A stretch of DNA of 64,000 nt from Corythoichthys intestinalis (GCF_030265065.1 NC_080416.1:6509501-6573500); one strand, 5' to 3'. Numbered from the stretch's first letter, positions 1-27,832 are shown. Made by a program: numbers and translations. The notes: generated by a model not told the origin, from the letters alone.

Positions 1-492
1 GAGCTCAGCTATCCTTTATCCATGTCAGATGTGGGATTAGGGTTAGGTTTCCGATCACGTCATTTTCAAAGTATCGGAATCGGCAAAAAAATGTCAGACA
101 TGCCTTTTTTAATATATACTGTATATATATGTATTTTTTTTTTTTTTATTAATTTAACGTTACAGACAAAATGTCTTACACTCATCCAGAGTCTTCAGTT
201 TTGGCTTAAAGTAAGGCTATCAAATTTATCGCATTAACAGCGGTAATAACATTACAATACCCACTCACACATTGTCGTGTTCAGTCTATAATGGCACCGT
301 TTTACGTATACATAGATCTAAAAGGCAACGTAAAATGAGCAGAGGGAATTTTGGCAGCCTGTGAAGCAGTTTTTTAATTGGCTAAAGCCTTACAATCCCT
401 CTCTCAACAATATGAATCGTGGGAAGCAATGTGGGGAAGAAAGGTAGTAGTTGATCATTTTCTTAACACCCTATGTTATCTCCCAATGCAGA

Positions 493-985
493 GAAGATAT
501 ATCAATTGGTACCACTATGCACAGTCATGGTTGCACTTCCCATCATGCATTTGGGCAGAAGCTAAATGGCTTCGGTATCATTTACTGAAAGCTCAACAAA
601 TACACTAGATGGCAATATTTAGTCACAATATACAAAGTCACATTTATCCTTTAAGAATTACAAGTCTCTCTATCCGTGGATCCCTCTCACAGAAAGAATG
701 TTAATAATGTAAATGCCATCTTGAGGATTTATTGTCATAATAAACAAATACAGTACTTATGTACTGTATGTTGAATGTATATATTCGTCCGAGTTTTATT
801 CTTTTTTTTCTTAATGCATTGCCAAAATATATATGATCGGGAAAAATTATCGGGAATGATTGGAATTGAATCGGGAGCAAAAAACAGCAATCAGATCGGG
901 AAATATCGGGATCGGCAGATACTCAAACTAAAACGATCGGGATCGGATCGGGAGCAAAAAAACAGGATCGGAACAACCCTAGTTT
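493..985 (+). repeat. Dispersed repeat ending in an ATCGG-rich terminus, copy 1
   Basis: This stretch reappears in reverse orientation at 27833-28325. The end near 985 is made of ATCGG/GATCGGGA words and closes with ACAACCCTAG. The middle, with the words CAGTACTTATGTACTG and GATGGCAA, is also shared with the interior of the TAGGGCTGTC hAT family at 32393-33031. It looks like a non-autonomous DNA element with no coding capacity. The 5' boundary is approximate, and positions 1-492 hold only A/T-rich and repeat-like sequence without a recognisable gene. Confidence 0.6.
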
Positions 986-1058
986 GTGAGTCTGCTCCTC
1001 AGTCATACAAGGCGACAGTCCAGTCAGACCTAACACTGCCACTAGAGGGCAGTGTATT

Positions 1059-1535
1059 ATAGTCTGGAACTCCAGACTCACTGCTGTTCCAACTTTGGAG
1101 TCTGGGGCCCAGGTCCTTATTGGCCTCTCGAGCCCGAACGAAATTCATCCATGCTATCAGATTTGTTTATTTGCGTGACGTATTCTTAACGAACAACATC
1201 ACTCTTGCGCGTCGGAAGTCGTTTCCACAACAACACAGATGGCGAACGGGAGAGCCGAGAATATGTGCCTATCCGCGGTAAATTATTGAGTCACTAAAAC
1301 CAACAGTCTGTCTCGCGCTAGCCATGTTGAATAAACTTTTCTGTTCTCCACTCTCCTTGTATGTTTACGTCCTTGTGCTAGAGTTTCTTGACGCTTTACC
1401 AACGTCACGTCAGCCCGTCGCTGATTTGTCCACTCCGCTGCCTGTTTGCTGTAGCTTGCTCCGCCCTGGGATTTGATCCGCTGAACAGTCGCCAGACTAT
1501 AGCTGGAACAGCGGTGAGTCTGGAGTTCCAGGCTA
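1059..1535. mobile_element. Non-autonomous hAT-type element, 477 bp
   Basis: The ends form an inverted repeat of about 30 bp containing CTGGAACTCCAGACTCAC on the left and its complement on the right. The flanks are AGTGTATT (1051-1058) and AGTGTATC (1536-1543), an 8-bp target duplication with one mismatch, which is the hAT pattern. There is no coding sequence. Confidence 0.7.
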
Positions 1536-2004
1536 AGTGTATCCTCCATCATTAAACAAATTACAATACTTTTGGATTTTTGAATGGTTATTTTGAGTAC
1601 TCAAAGAATTCCGACTTGCGCAGAAATTCGGGTTACGTCACCAGCGTAGGAACGGAACTCATTCGTAACCCAGGGACTACCTGTAGTGAAATATGCAATC
1701 GAAAACGGTAATCGAGCAGCAGAAACAAAGATTGCAGCTAGCGAGAAACTAGCATAACGTACACTTATTTAACCTGTTGTTCATTTGCGACTTATACTCA
1801 AGTGCAACTTATAGTCTGAAAAATACCGTACGTTTAACCACTTTCTACCGTCATGATAGCCCGGAGGCTACTTTGTCGTTTCCGTTAGCTTATTATTCAT
1901 AAAACAAATAAAAGAGCAAAATAATGACACTTAAAAAAACACAAAACAATAACATTTGCTTCGAACTTCGTGTTTGATCAGCTTAGTTTTGGGAATGAAG
2001 TGCA

Positions 2005-2037
<33 letters not shown>

Positions 2038-2397
2038 CGAACCTCATCGTACAAGTTTTCAACGTAAATAATGAGCGGGAAAAGTTTCTCTTGGCGCACT
2101 TCCAACATTCCTGAGTTTTCCGTCTCAACCGGCAGTCCCGAACGTAAGACACTTAACTGAAAAGCATTCGTCTACAAAGTCCGAAAAACTGAACGATGCC
2201 CTTTTTTACAGATTCTGTTTTGTATTACGGCGACGACGCTAGTCGTCGGAAAGAAGGTGCATAGGTGGCCATTCGTTTGACGCTGAAAAACAAAACCGCT
2301 TGACATTCAAAGTGTTAATTCATTGACATCTCTTGAGGTCCCTTTAATCGTAAAAAAAAAAAAAAAAAAAATCGTACCGCGCAGAGTCCGGTGTGTG
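1536..2397. other. Downstream flank of tmem64, no gene seen
   Basis: This is probably 3' UTR and flank of tmem64. It contains a partial repeat near 1790-1830 (ACTTATAGTCTGAAAAATAC word), a poly-A run at about 2011-2036 and another near 2352-2371. I could not place a convincing polyadenylation signal for the minus-strand gene. Confidence 0.4.
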
Positions 2398-18290
<15,893 letters not shown>

Positions 18291-19000
18291 CGCCCTCATA
18301 AAAAGATAAAATTCATTACACAGCATTCATATTGGAAAATTTGACAAATACTGAGTAAATTCTTAGTATATTGAGCTAAAAATAATAAAAATAAAGTTAA
18401 ATAAAAAACATAACTACTTTAAATCACCGCATTAAAAAAAAAAAAAAGACTTTAGCAATGAACTGGCTTTAACGAGCCTCTGCTGTCCTCTAGTGGCGTA
18501 CACTGGAAGTTCAGTTTTTTTTTTTCCTGTTTATTGATTTTTTTTTTGGTTAACAAAAATAAATATAACTAATTTTTACCAATAACCACGACAAAAATGT
18601 TTTGCGGCTTGTTTTAATTGTGAACATTCCTAATTCTGGTGGGAATAGCAAGGGAGTGTGCAGTGTATTAGTATTAAAAGAAAATAAATTTGATATTTTT
18701 TTCAAAAATACGTCACAATCAGCCGATATAGCAAGGCATTGGAATCGGCAGCAATAAAAAAATAATATTGGTGCAACAAAAGCTAGCCCTGTCAATGGTC
18801 TTCAAACATGAGCAGTCACCGGCATTCCTCCCAGTTTCAATGAATTGGACGTCCATAGCTGTCAATGATAGCCAAAGAGTTCAGGAAAGGTCTATTCTAG
18901 AGGGGAAATTTATAATATCATTTAATTTGGATTACAAATTGTCAAAGTAGGTTTCCCGCCCACTCGAGGTCATGTGATTTCCCAGAAAGGCGCACTTGGC

Positions 19001-19012
19001 GAAAGTGAAAAC
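19001..19012 (+). promoter_or_regulatory. ISRE-like site upstream of MHC class I copy 1
   Basis: GAAAGTGAAAAC fits the interferon-stimulated response element pattern GAAANNGAAA. It lies about 80 bp upstream of the start codon, preceded by an NF-kB-like GATTTCCC at about 18977. The copy 2 promoter has a CRE-like TGACGTCA at the equivalent point just downstream; here the matching stretch has diverged (CTGATGTTCTAG). Confidence 0.6.
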
Positions 19013-19093
19013 AAACTGATGTTCTAGCCAAGGTCAGGTAAACGCGCCGATTTTTCGGCCGACGGTCGACGTCGGACTGAAAAGGAGGCCAAA

Positions 19094-22000
19094 ATGTGCA
19101 AGATGAAGGAGTTGGTGGCACTGTTGCTTGTGGCTGTTCAAATCCAAAACGTCAAGCCTGGTAAGTCCATTTTCTCAACAACTTTACCATCTTCGACTCC
19201 GAGTGTTACGCACTTTGCAAAGCAACGCATGCTTCAAAGTTCACCTCAAGTGGAAGATTTTTTTTTTCAGCAAACGCTCAGAGGTTTCGTGAGGGAAAAA
19301 AACGTTTACCAAGTGGGTTATGATTTAAAGACATTATGGTGAGAAATATATAGTATAATTTGAATTTAAAAGACATTGTTTGGCACCACAATTACCCCAG
19401 AGATAATAGTTTTGATTATTTAATACATTTTATTATTCCTTATGCGAAGTTTTTTTGTTCACAAACAAAAGTTCGCAAATAAACCTCCTATAATTGCATG
19501 TTTTCCTTTAGAAATAGATTTTACACTGACATCAATAAGTTTTTTTTTTTTTTAATTAAAGTAATAAACTAATGAGATTGACAATTTCCCCTAAAACCTC
19601 TGGTTAAAATTTCTATATTTTTATTTACATGTAACACTGTATATCTTTTTTTTTAATTTTTTTTTTATTGTCTTTTATTTTTTCAACGATAATGTAACTG
19701 TTAAAAGCGTTGTTATGGCAGCCCTATTAATTTTTGTTTTAGTCTTTTGGACGATAATACTTATTAGTGTTAGTCATATTTTATCCATCTCAAAATGTTT
19801 GTCTTCGTCTAGTTTTTGCTGACGAAAACTCAAGACTAATATTGTCTGGTTTTAGTTTATGTTATTAAAAAAAAATTTCGTCTGTAAAATTGAAAAAATT
19901 TACTTCCAAATTTGAAGGAATTCCAAATTTTATTGAGCTAGCTTACTAGTTTCCTCAATATTTGCATGCAAAATGATGTCCATCACAGACACGACACTTA
20001 TTTTTTAGATGCAAGGCTTCATAAATGGTTAAATCGATAAAAATGTTTTCAAGCGTTGCTGTCTTCTAATCATTATATATGGGAATAGAGGATGTTGGCA
20101 TATGAGATCAACAAATGTTTTTGCTTTTTCTTTCAGTAATCCATATACTTAAGTATATCCATACTACTTCGTCGTCTCAAATTCCAAACTTCCCAGACTA
20201 CTTGGCTGTCGGTTATGTTGACGGCGTTCAGATTTCCCACTATGACAGCAAGAGTAGGAATTATACACCTAAACAGGAATGGATGAACAAAATAACACCC
20301 GAGGATCCGAGTTACTGGGAGAGAAACACACAGAGGAATATTGTTCTTGAGGACACCGACAAAGTCAACATTAAATTAGTTCAAACACGCTTCAACCAAA
20401 CTGGAGGTTAGTTGCCGTCCAACTTTGGAGCATTTCAAGACATTTCATGCGCCAGTCGGCTTTTTTTTTTTTTTTTGCAAACGTTGTCATATTTCTGGAC
20501 AAGCCGCCATGTGCCTTTTCCTCAGGTGTTCACATGATTCAGTGGCTATCTGGCTGCGAATGGGACGATGAGACCGGCAAGGTTGATGGTTGGCAACACT
20601 TTGCTTACGACGGAGAAGACTTTTTATCCTTTGATTGGAAGGGACTGAGGTGGATCGCGGTCAAGCCACAAGCTGTGATCACCAAACATAAGTGGGACCA
20701 ATTGGAAAGCTACAATCAATACAAGAAGTATTACTACACTGAGGAATGTCTTGCTTACCTGAAGAAGTTTGTGAGCTATGGGAGGGACTTCCTCATGAGA
20801 ACAGGTAAAATCTTAGCACACCGCTGTCTCCTACAGGAAGTTGACTGCCATGACAGCCTTTGCTCCTCTCACACATTCTCCATCTTTGGTCATCTCACAC
20901 ATTCGCTCTCATTTTTCAAACTTTCGTCTTCTTCAAACTTTCGTCTTATCACACAATTAACGTCTGAATTGTTCATCATTCATCTCACACGTTTTCTTCT
21001 TTGTTGGTACTCTTGTGTGTTCTCTAGGGTGTAACGGTACATGTATTCGTATTGAACCGTTTCGGTACTTGGTGGTCGGTTCGGAACGGAACGGAGGCGT
21101 ACCGAACGAGTTTCTGACGTAATGTAACCCTTACACTTCGAGGCTGCGAGTCGATCGGGTTACAGTTTCTTTGTGTAGATTATATTTACTCCGTATTCTC
21201 TACTATAATGAGGACCAACACGGTAGGACAGTAAGAAACGTCAACGGCACGACAACGTGGCCACCGCTGTTAGTCAGTCAGCCAATGCACACTAGTCGCA
21301 GTGCGGCCGCGTGTTAGACGCGTCCCAGAGGCGGCTCAACGCGATGCATGCGAAAAGAACGGCAGAGTTTATCATTTGACGCGAGACGCGACCCTCCTGT
21401 GTCAATAGACCCTACCCACGTGACGTCACAACTCCTTCCTCCTGACTGGTGCCGCCCAATTGTCCGTCAACACATCGTGTTTACCTGTTACGGCTACGTA
21501 CATTCCTCCTATTTACGACGTGTTTTTCTGCTCGTTAACATTAATAATCAAAATGGTGAAGGCGTGTGTGGCGGTCGGTTGCAATAACAGAGAAGATAGA
21601 CGGAGAAGACGGAGAGACTTGGAAGTTCTACCGGATTCCGAGAGACCCGGAGAGAAGAGAGCGAGATGGGCTGCTGCAATTTGACGAGAAAACTGGGCTC
21701 CAAACGATTACCACAGATTATGTAGTAGTCATTTTATATCTGGTAAGATGCATTTAATATATATTTCGAGGGTTTTGGGCTGACAACCACAATTAAGATC
21801 ATTGCTAGGCTAATCGCCGACAACATACACGTATGTATGTAGTGAGAGTGCTATCGCTAAACCATATAAACATTAAAACCCCTAACTCCATTGACAAACG
21901 ACATGAAATACATTAGACTTGACAGTGGATGTTAGCAATAACAAAAGATTTTGAATTGAAAATTTTGTAACTCACCTTTCCAAGCACGAGATAGATTCCT

Positions 22001-24880
22001 GCCGAATTTTCGTGGACGAGGACCTGTTTCACCCAACCAGCAACGAAGTATTTATAAGCCTCCAAGCTCTTAAAGTTTTTCAAACTTTCGTGAGAATAGG
22101 CTGATTTTGTGTGGACAAGATAGTTGTACATATCAGGGTAGCTAGCAGATGTCAGGCAAATACGGCGGAGACAGCGGGTCAAAAAACATCGATTTAGGCA
22201 TCAAATATGGATCTAGCGAATGGATAAACTGAAGCTTTTCCACATAACGCCTTTTATGCAACGCATCAAGTGAGTTTACGGCATCCGAAAGCACTGGGTC
22301 TTCCATGAAATGCATTATAAATTGCTCGATCAATTGAGACCATTGATAATACAGACACAAAATGACGGACAAGGGGGCGGAACCATACAGCGAGCATGTG
22401 ATTTTGTGACGTCGGTGGGTAGGGTCTATACTACTAGCTAGCAGACCGAAAGTCACTCGTGTAAAAATACAGTGGATCCGGTCGATTTTCAAACTAATAT
22501 GCAATCGTAACTTACTTTTTGAGTCCATCAGATCTCTTGAGTGGTAGATCGGGGCACAGTTGACTTGTGTTTGTTGATTTACAGTTGTCTTGTCTGCTAT
22601 AATAATAACCAACACGGCCCCGTGTTCAATACAAAACCGGCCTACCACAACAAAACAAGTAGGAACTAATATTCACATAGGAATTAAAGTTATACAACAT
22701 AAAATACACAATATAAACTAATACTACATCACATTTGTAAAATACAAACACATAATCAAATAAATAATAGCCCATTTAAATAAAATAAAAATTGAAATGA
22801 GCTAAAACACCTGTAATTAAATCATAAGAATAATACACAGATCCTGCTTACACAATTAAATTTATTAATTTCTGTGTGGCGCTTTAACTTGAGAAAATCA
22901 CAAAATAAAGCTTTTGAAAACCGTTCATAAGAAAAAAAAAAAATCATTGAGGCATTTCATTTGTAAAATACAGGTTAAAATCTTTGTCATTGGGATTGCT
23001 TTTCTATTTAGCAGAGGACTTCTTTTTTCTTCTCTTTCTGTCAGACCGAGACAACGAGGTGGACTCAATTGCGGAGTTTCGGACAAAAAATACTTTTATT
23101 TTGAAAACAAAGGTTCTTCCGCTGACATGCAGGGATGAGAAAAAGTACAAACAGAAAGCGCTCCAACGGAGGAAATGAGTCAGAATGACTAGAATCAAAA
23201 TAAGGTTTCCAACACAAAGCACTCCAAAAGGGAGATGAGGCAAAAACATAAAGCGCTCCTGATGGAGGAAAAAGTCAAGCTGACTAGAATCAAAAATTAC
23301 AAAAACAAAGCGCTCCAAATGGAGGATAATGCACAGAATGGCAAGTACGCGACTATGAAGAGGGTGAAGCTTTCAAAATAAAACAGTAAGCGACGTGGCA
23401 TGACACTTTCTGAAAGAAAGCTGACCAATACGCGGGGTCTGAAAGGCAAATTGTTGTTGGATTATTATCTTTAAATACCCACTACTTTTTAAGAAGAATT
23501 CTAGCTTTGTATAGGCTAATGTTCCTATTGTTGAAAGGTGTGTAATAAACAACTAGCACATTTATATTTTGCATTTTGTTTTCTTACTGTACCGAAAATG
23601 AACCGAACCGTGACCTCAAAACGGAGGTACATACCGAACCGAGATTTTTGTGTACCGTTACGCCCCTAGTTCTCGCCATATTTTTTCACTCATTTGACTC
23701 TTGAGCTGTTTATTCTTTCCATCTTTTGACTTAATCCATTTTTAAAATCAAGTTACTCGAATTATTATTATCTCGTCTCAACAGCTTCAGCTCTTTCATT
23801 CTTTTGGTGCTTTCACACATCTTCACACCATTGTCCATCTTTTGGCCTTTTCCTCCTTTAATATTCTTTTCATCTTTCGTTATGAATTCCCTCTACCTTT
23901 GCTCCTCTTGTGGATTGTCTCTACTGTTCATCCTCTCTATTTTTGCTTCTCACATGTTTTTCCTGTCACAATTTAGCTACTGTTTTTCCTTTCCATCTTT
24001 CCTATCCCTCTTTTTCCTTGCACACTTTCACTCTCGTTTATCCTCAAATCTCCTCTCCCTTTTTCATCCGGTTATCTCCCATTTTTCCAACTTTTCTCTC
24101 ACACATTGTCTCCATGTTGTCCATCTCACACGGGGTAGAGCTTCCGCGGATCTCCCTGCTGCAGAAGACGCCGCTGTCGCCGGTGACCTGCCACGCCTCG
24201 GGTTTCTACCCCAGAAATGCTTCCCTTTTTTGGAGGAAGGACAGAAAGAGGATCTCTGAGGGTGGGGAGATAGGCGAGACCCTCCCCAACCACGACGGGA
24301 CCTTCCAGGTCACCGCCCACCTCAAAGCGGTTGACGCTAACGCCAATTATGAATGCGCTTTCCAGCTGTTCAGCGGCCGGGACAACATTATTGTCCCACT
24401 GGACGCTGCCAACGTCCTGAGCAACAAGCGCATTGAAGGTGAGCCGTACGCTTTCTTCCTTGTCAAACACGTTCGTCACGTCTGTTGCTTTGTGAAGCGG
24501 AAGAAAGGAGGAAGACGGCACTGGCCGTTGGCGTCCCCGTTGGCGTTACTCGCCCTGACGCTCACGATCGTTGTTGTGATCATCGTCAAATACAGAAAAG
24601 GTGAGGGACGTTTGATACTTCAGCAATTTTTTGGTGATAATGACAGCAACTTTGCTTGTGTCTTTTGATTTGCAGCCAAATACATCCAAGCTGGTAAGTA
24701 AAAATCTTTCCTTGGAGGTAAACAAAGCCAAGGCAGAGGTCAGACGTCCACCAAATTTTTCGATTTGTTTGCCTTCTGGCAGCCGTCCACGCCGATTCTG
24801 AGCTATCTTCCTACGAGAGCCCTCCCGAGACCGCTTCTTCTACCGCAGAGACCCCTTTAGCTGAGCCCGCTCCCGAGTGA
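19094..24880 (+). CDS. MHC class I heavy chain, copy 1 (teleost U-lineage-like), TM exon frame broken
   Basis: Exons: 19094-19160 (signal peptide), 20137-20406 (alpha-1), 20526-20804 (alpha-2), 24139-24438 (alpha-3), 24498-24600 (transmembrane), 24676-24693 and 24783-24880 (cytoplasmic tail). All coding introns are phase 1. Alpha-1 has AVGYVDGVQISHYDSKSR and EDPSYWERNT. Alpha-2 has GCEWDDETG, ITKHKW and the second cysteine in TEEC. Alpha-3 has the immunoglobulin cysteines in VTCHASGFYP and YECAF. The product would present peptides with beta-2-microglobulin at the cell surface. Peptide-anchoring positions equivalent to Y7, Y59, T143, K146, W147 and Y159 are kept and the fish-typical R84 is present, but Y171 is F. 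The TM exon is 103 bp against 102 bp in copy 2: one extra C in the CCCC run at about 24528 shifts the frame, and reading then ends early in the last exon. Intron 3 is swollen by a 2.6-kb hAT. Confidence 0.85.
20830..21024 (+). repeat. CT-rich degenerate repeat in MHC copy 1 intron 3, left part
   Basis: Words such as TCTCACACATTCTCCATCTTT recur imperfectly every 30-45 bp. The tract resumes after the hAT at 23669-24138 and is matched by 30420-31023 in copy 2. Confidence 0.55.
21407..22427. mobile_element. Internally deleted THAP plus SWIM/YqaJ-type (ISL2EU-like) transposon, copy 1
   Basis: Inverted ends AGACCCTACCCAC, followed by GACGTCACAA, are flanked by AT on both sides (21405-21406, 22428-22429). 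From the left, reading inward on the plus strand, is the start of a THAP-type protein (MVKACVAVGCNNRE, then KFYRIPRDPERRERD in another frame). From the right, reading inward on the minus strand, is the start of a second protein (DAVNSLDALHKRRYVEK, YNYLVHTKSAYSHESLKNF, SLEAYKYFVAGWVKQVLVHE). This resembles the N-terminus of fish multi-copy proteins with SWIM and YqaJ-like nuclease domains. Two convergent genes and 2-bp duplications fit the ISL2EU superfamily. Both gene bodies are deleted, so the copy is non-autonomous. Confidence 0.65.
23039..23405. mobile_element. Solo LTR, 367 bp, fossil
   Basis: It begins TGTCAG and ends ATGACA and is flanked by a 5-bp duplication CTTTC (23034-23038, 23406-23410). 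hAT copy B has the uninterrupted site. It contains about four imperfect ~75-bp repeats with AAAGCGCTCC. No internal retrotransposon region remains. The LTR family (Gypsy- or ERV-type) cannot be named from the sequence alone. Confidence 0.6.
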
Positions 24881-24967
24881 GACGCCTTTACACGGTGAGT
24901 CCAACACGCTCGCTGTGTTCTTCTTTAAGGGTGGAGTCAATATTTGCTGTGCTTTTTCTTCCTGCAG

Positions 24968-25395
24968 ACGTTGGAAGATGATCGCGATGTCACCTCGCAA
25001 GCACTGTCACATCATGCAGGAATTGAAAAGAGATTTCTTTTAGGCCATTTGTGTCATGAGGACCTTCTTGCTGCCTTTGGTGTATTGGTTGCTCCATTTT
25101 TCTTGAACTTGAAAGATCAAAGGACTTCCTCTTCCTTGATACCAACTAATGGAAAAGCTGCTAGGGAATTACATATATGACTTTTTTGCCACACTTTAAG
25201 ATACAACCATGGTTTTAGAACAGTTTGGACTTCAATCAACACGTCCATGTACAAATGTTGATTTTTGTTTTTTTATTTCTTACAGGGCATTCTTTCGCTC
25301 CCATTGACATTGCTAGATGTCCAATCCATTCAGACAGAGAGAGGCGTATTGGTCATTAATTGCTTTAGTAGCAGGAATAAAAAAACAACAAAAGA
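24968..25395 (+). other. MHC copy 1 3' UTR exon
   Basis: After the stop at 24878-24880 an intron runs from the GTGAGT donor at about 24895 to the CTGCAG acceptor ending at 24967. The exon that follows is shared with MHC copy 2 (from 31838). A possible AATAAA signal lies at about 25376. It ends close to hAT copy B. Confidence 0.55.
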
Positions 25396-25410
25396 GACCT
25401 ATGTACCTAC

Positions 25411-26783
25411 TAAGGGTGTAACGGTACATGTATTTGTATTGAACCGTTTCGGTACTTGGTGCTCGGTTTGGAACGGAGGCGTACCGAACAAGTTTCTGAC
25501 GTAATGTAACCCTTACTTTTTGAGGCTGTGAGTCAATCGGGTTAGTTTCTTTGTGTAGATTATATTTACTCCTTGTTCTCTACTATAATGAAGACCAACA
25601 CAGTAGGACAGTATAACCCAGAAACGTCAACGGCGAGACAACGTATCCGCCGCAAGAACGCAGTGAAACGCGGGCGTTAGAGTCAGTCAGCCAATGCATA
25701 CCAGTCGCAGTGCGGCCGCGTGTTAGACGCATCCCAGAAGCAGCTCAACGCGACGCACGCAAAAAGAACGGCAGAGTTTATTATTTGACGCGAGACGCGA
25801 GCCTCCTGCGTTAGCACTACTACCGGTAGCTAGGATCAGGCAGACCGGAAGTCACTCGTGTAAAAATACGGTGGATCCGGTCGATTTTCAAACTAATATA
25901 CTATCGTAACCCACTTTTTGAGTCCATCAAATCTCTTGAGTGGTAGATCGGGGCACAGTTGACTTGTCTTTGTTGATTTACTGCTGTCTTCTCTGCTATA
26001 ATAATAACCAACACGGCCCCGTGTTCAATACAAAACCCTCCTACCACAACAAAACAAGTAGGAACTACTATTCACATAGGAACTAAAGTTATACAACATA
26101 AAATATGCAATATAAATGAATACTACATCACATTTGTAAAATGTAAACATATAATAAAATAAATAATAGCCCATTTAAATAAAATAAATTGAAATGAGCT
26201 ACAGTGGGGAGAACAAGTATTTGATACACTGCCAATGGGAAAACACATTGGCAGTGTATTAAATACTTGTTCTCCCCACTGTAAAACACCTGTAATTAAA
26301 TAATCAGAATAACACACAGATCCTGCTTACACAATTAAATTTATTAATTTCTGTGTGGCGCTTTAACTTGAGAAAATCCACTAATAAAGCTTTTGAAAAC
26401 AATTCATAAGAAAAAAAAAAAGATTCATTGAGGCATTTCATTTGTAAAATACATGTTAAAATCTTTGCCATTGGGATTGCTTTTCTCTTTAGCAAAGGAC
26501 TTCTTTTTTCTTCTTTCTTTCAGAAAGAAAGCTGACCAATACGCGGGGTCTGAAAGGCAAATTGTTGTTGGATTATCTTTAAATACTGGCTACTTTTTGA
26601 GCGGAATTCTAGCTTTGTATAGGCTAATGGTCCTATTGTTGAAAGCACAAAGGTGTGTAATAAACAACTAGCACATTTATATTTTGCATTTTGTTTTCTT
26701 ACTGTACCGAAAATGAACCGAACCGTGACCTCAAAACCGAGGTACGTACCGAACAGATATTTTTGTGTACCGTTGCACCCCTA
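25411..26783. mobile_element. hAT-type element B, 1373 bp
   Basis: Same family as 21025-23668, with ends TAAGGGTGTAACGGTAC and CACCCCTA. The flanks GTACCTAC (25403-25410) and GTACCTAT (26784-26791) are an 8-bp duplication with one mismatch, supporting hAT. It carries an 80-bp hairpin MITE at 26202-26281 that copy A lacks. Confidence 0.85.
26202..26281. mobile_element. 80-bp hairpin MITE (Tc1/mariner-type ends)
   Basis: Starts CAGTGGGGAGAACAAG and ends with the exact complement. The arms are nearly perfect around a short centre and the flanks are TA (26200-26201, 26282-26283). hAT copy A has the empty site GAGCTAAAACACC at about 22799. Confidence 0.9.
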
Positions 26784-27430
26784 GTACCTATGGTTCTGTG
26801 ATTTCTGAATGACCGCCAGATTGTTCCGTCACTCAGATGGTTCTGTCAGGACCGGAACTGGTTTGTCACCAGAATTTGTTTTTTTCCGTTCATTCGCCCT
26901 CTCTGTCGAAATGAATTGGACACCTAGCGCCGTTAATGGCAGCCAATGAGTTGAAAACTATGAGGGGAAAAAAAAAACGAGAAAATCGACTTAAGAGTGT
27001 TACATGGGATCATAGCCAGTGTGCATTTCTGTTTTCATTCATTTTTACTTGAAAAAAAAAATGATGAATACAATTTTTGATGCCTAAAAGTCACTTGCTC
27101 TATAATAGGGTTAATAATTGTCAACTTTTGACTAGCTGTTGTGACTTCAAACTTTTTTAAAGCATACTTTTATCAGAATGTTGTTGATTGTACTTGTTTT
27201 TTGAACATCTTGGCTCAATAAATGAACCATCAATGACAAAACTGCACATTTGTCAATCGCACATTTGTCATTGAATTACACTCCAGCTTAGCATATACGT
27301 AAATAACACTTGAAATATTATGGCTAATGATCTTGTATGGGAATATTTTCACTCAATATTTGATTCATTTTTTCCTTTCTGCCCCCCGAAAATGACAAAG
27401 GCTCATTTAGTTAAAGAATTTATAGCCATG
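26784..27430 (+). repeat. MHC duplicon 3' flank, unit 1
   Basis: The block with GATTTCTGAATGACCGCC, GGTTCTGTCAGGACC and ATCAGAATGTTGTTGATTG also appears at about 34515-35120 and 42275-42890. It has no coding capacity. It defines three related duplicons. Positions 27431-27832 that follow hold no recognisable gene or repeat. Confidence 0.75.
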
Positions 27431-27832
27431 TTTCCTAGGTACTTCCGCTTTACTTTCTTACATCTGCTCGCAACTTCAGTTTTAGAATTTCTCCATCCAA
27501 AACAACAGTGTAGCTGGAGTAACAGTACTCATACATAAAAGAAAGACCATTTGGAAACACTGCATCCATCTGCCATCATCACGACAGAGGAGGACAACAT
27601 GTTCACCAAGGCAGATGTGAAACCAAGCTCGTGCCACTACAAAGACAGTGTGTTTTTGTAGCATTGTTGCCGCTGTGTTATGAGTGAAGGAATCTGACCT
27701 TCTAGCCAGACTGCCGGAATCGAGCCAGCCGAAACCCCGGACCCGCGCTGGCGCTGCTCCAACGGCCTGGCCCGCGGGATTCCAACAATCCGGCCAGAAG
27801 GCCAAACTTTGCACTTTCAATTTAGTCTTAAC

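Larger units (their letters stand above)
21025..23668. mobile_element. hAT-type element A in MHC copy 1 intron 3, with two nested insertions
   Basis: The ends TAGGGTGTAACGGTACA and its complement (TGTACCGTTACGCCCCTA) form the terminal repeat, flanked by GTTCTC on both sides (21019-21024, 23669-23674). A second copy (B) is at 25411-26783, and the two align throughout except for insertions private to each. No transposase was found. The equivalent intron of MHC copy 2 lacks it, so it most likely inserted after the gene duplication. Confidence 0.8.

Noticed and set aside
1283-1552. Minus-strand open stretch of 89 codons
   Set aside because: It lies across the non-autonomous hAT at 1059-1535 and has no domain.
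22914-23338. Overlapping small open stretches on both strands
   Set aside because: They lie in the solo LTR and hAT A and have no recognisable domain.
24126-24521. Minus-strand open stretch over the MHC alpha-3 exon (also 30974-31369)
   Set aside because: Mirror of the alpha-3 coding exon; no domain of its own.
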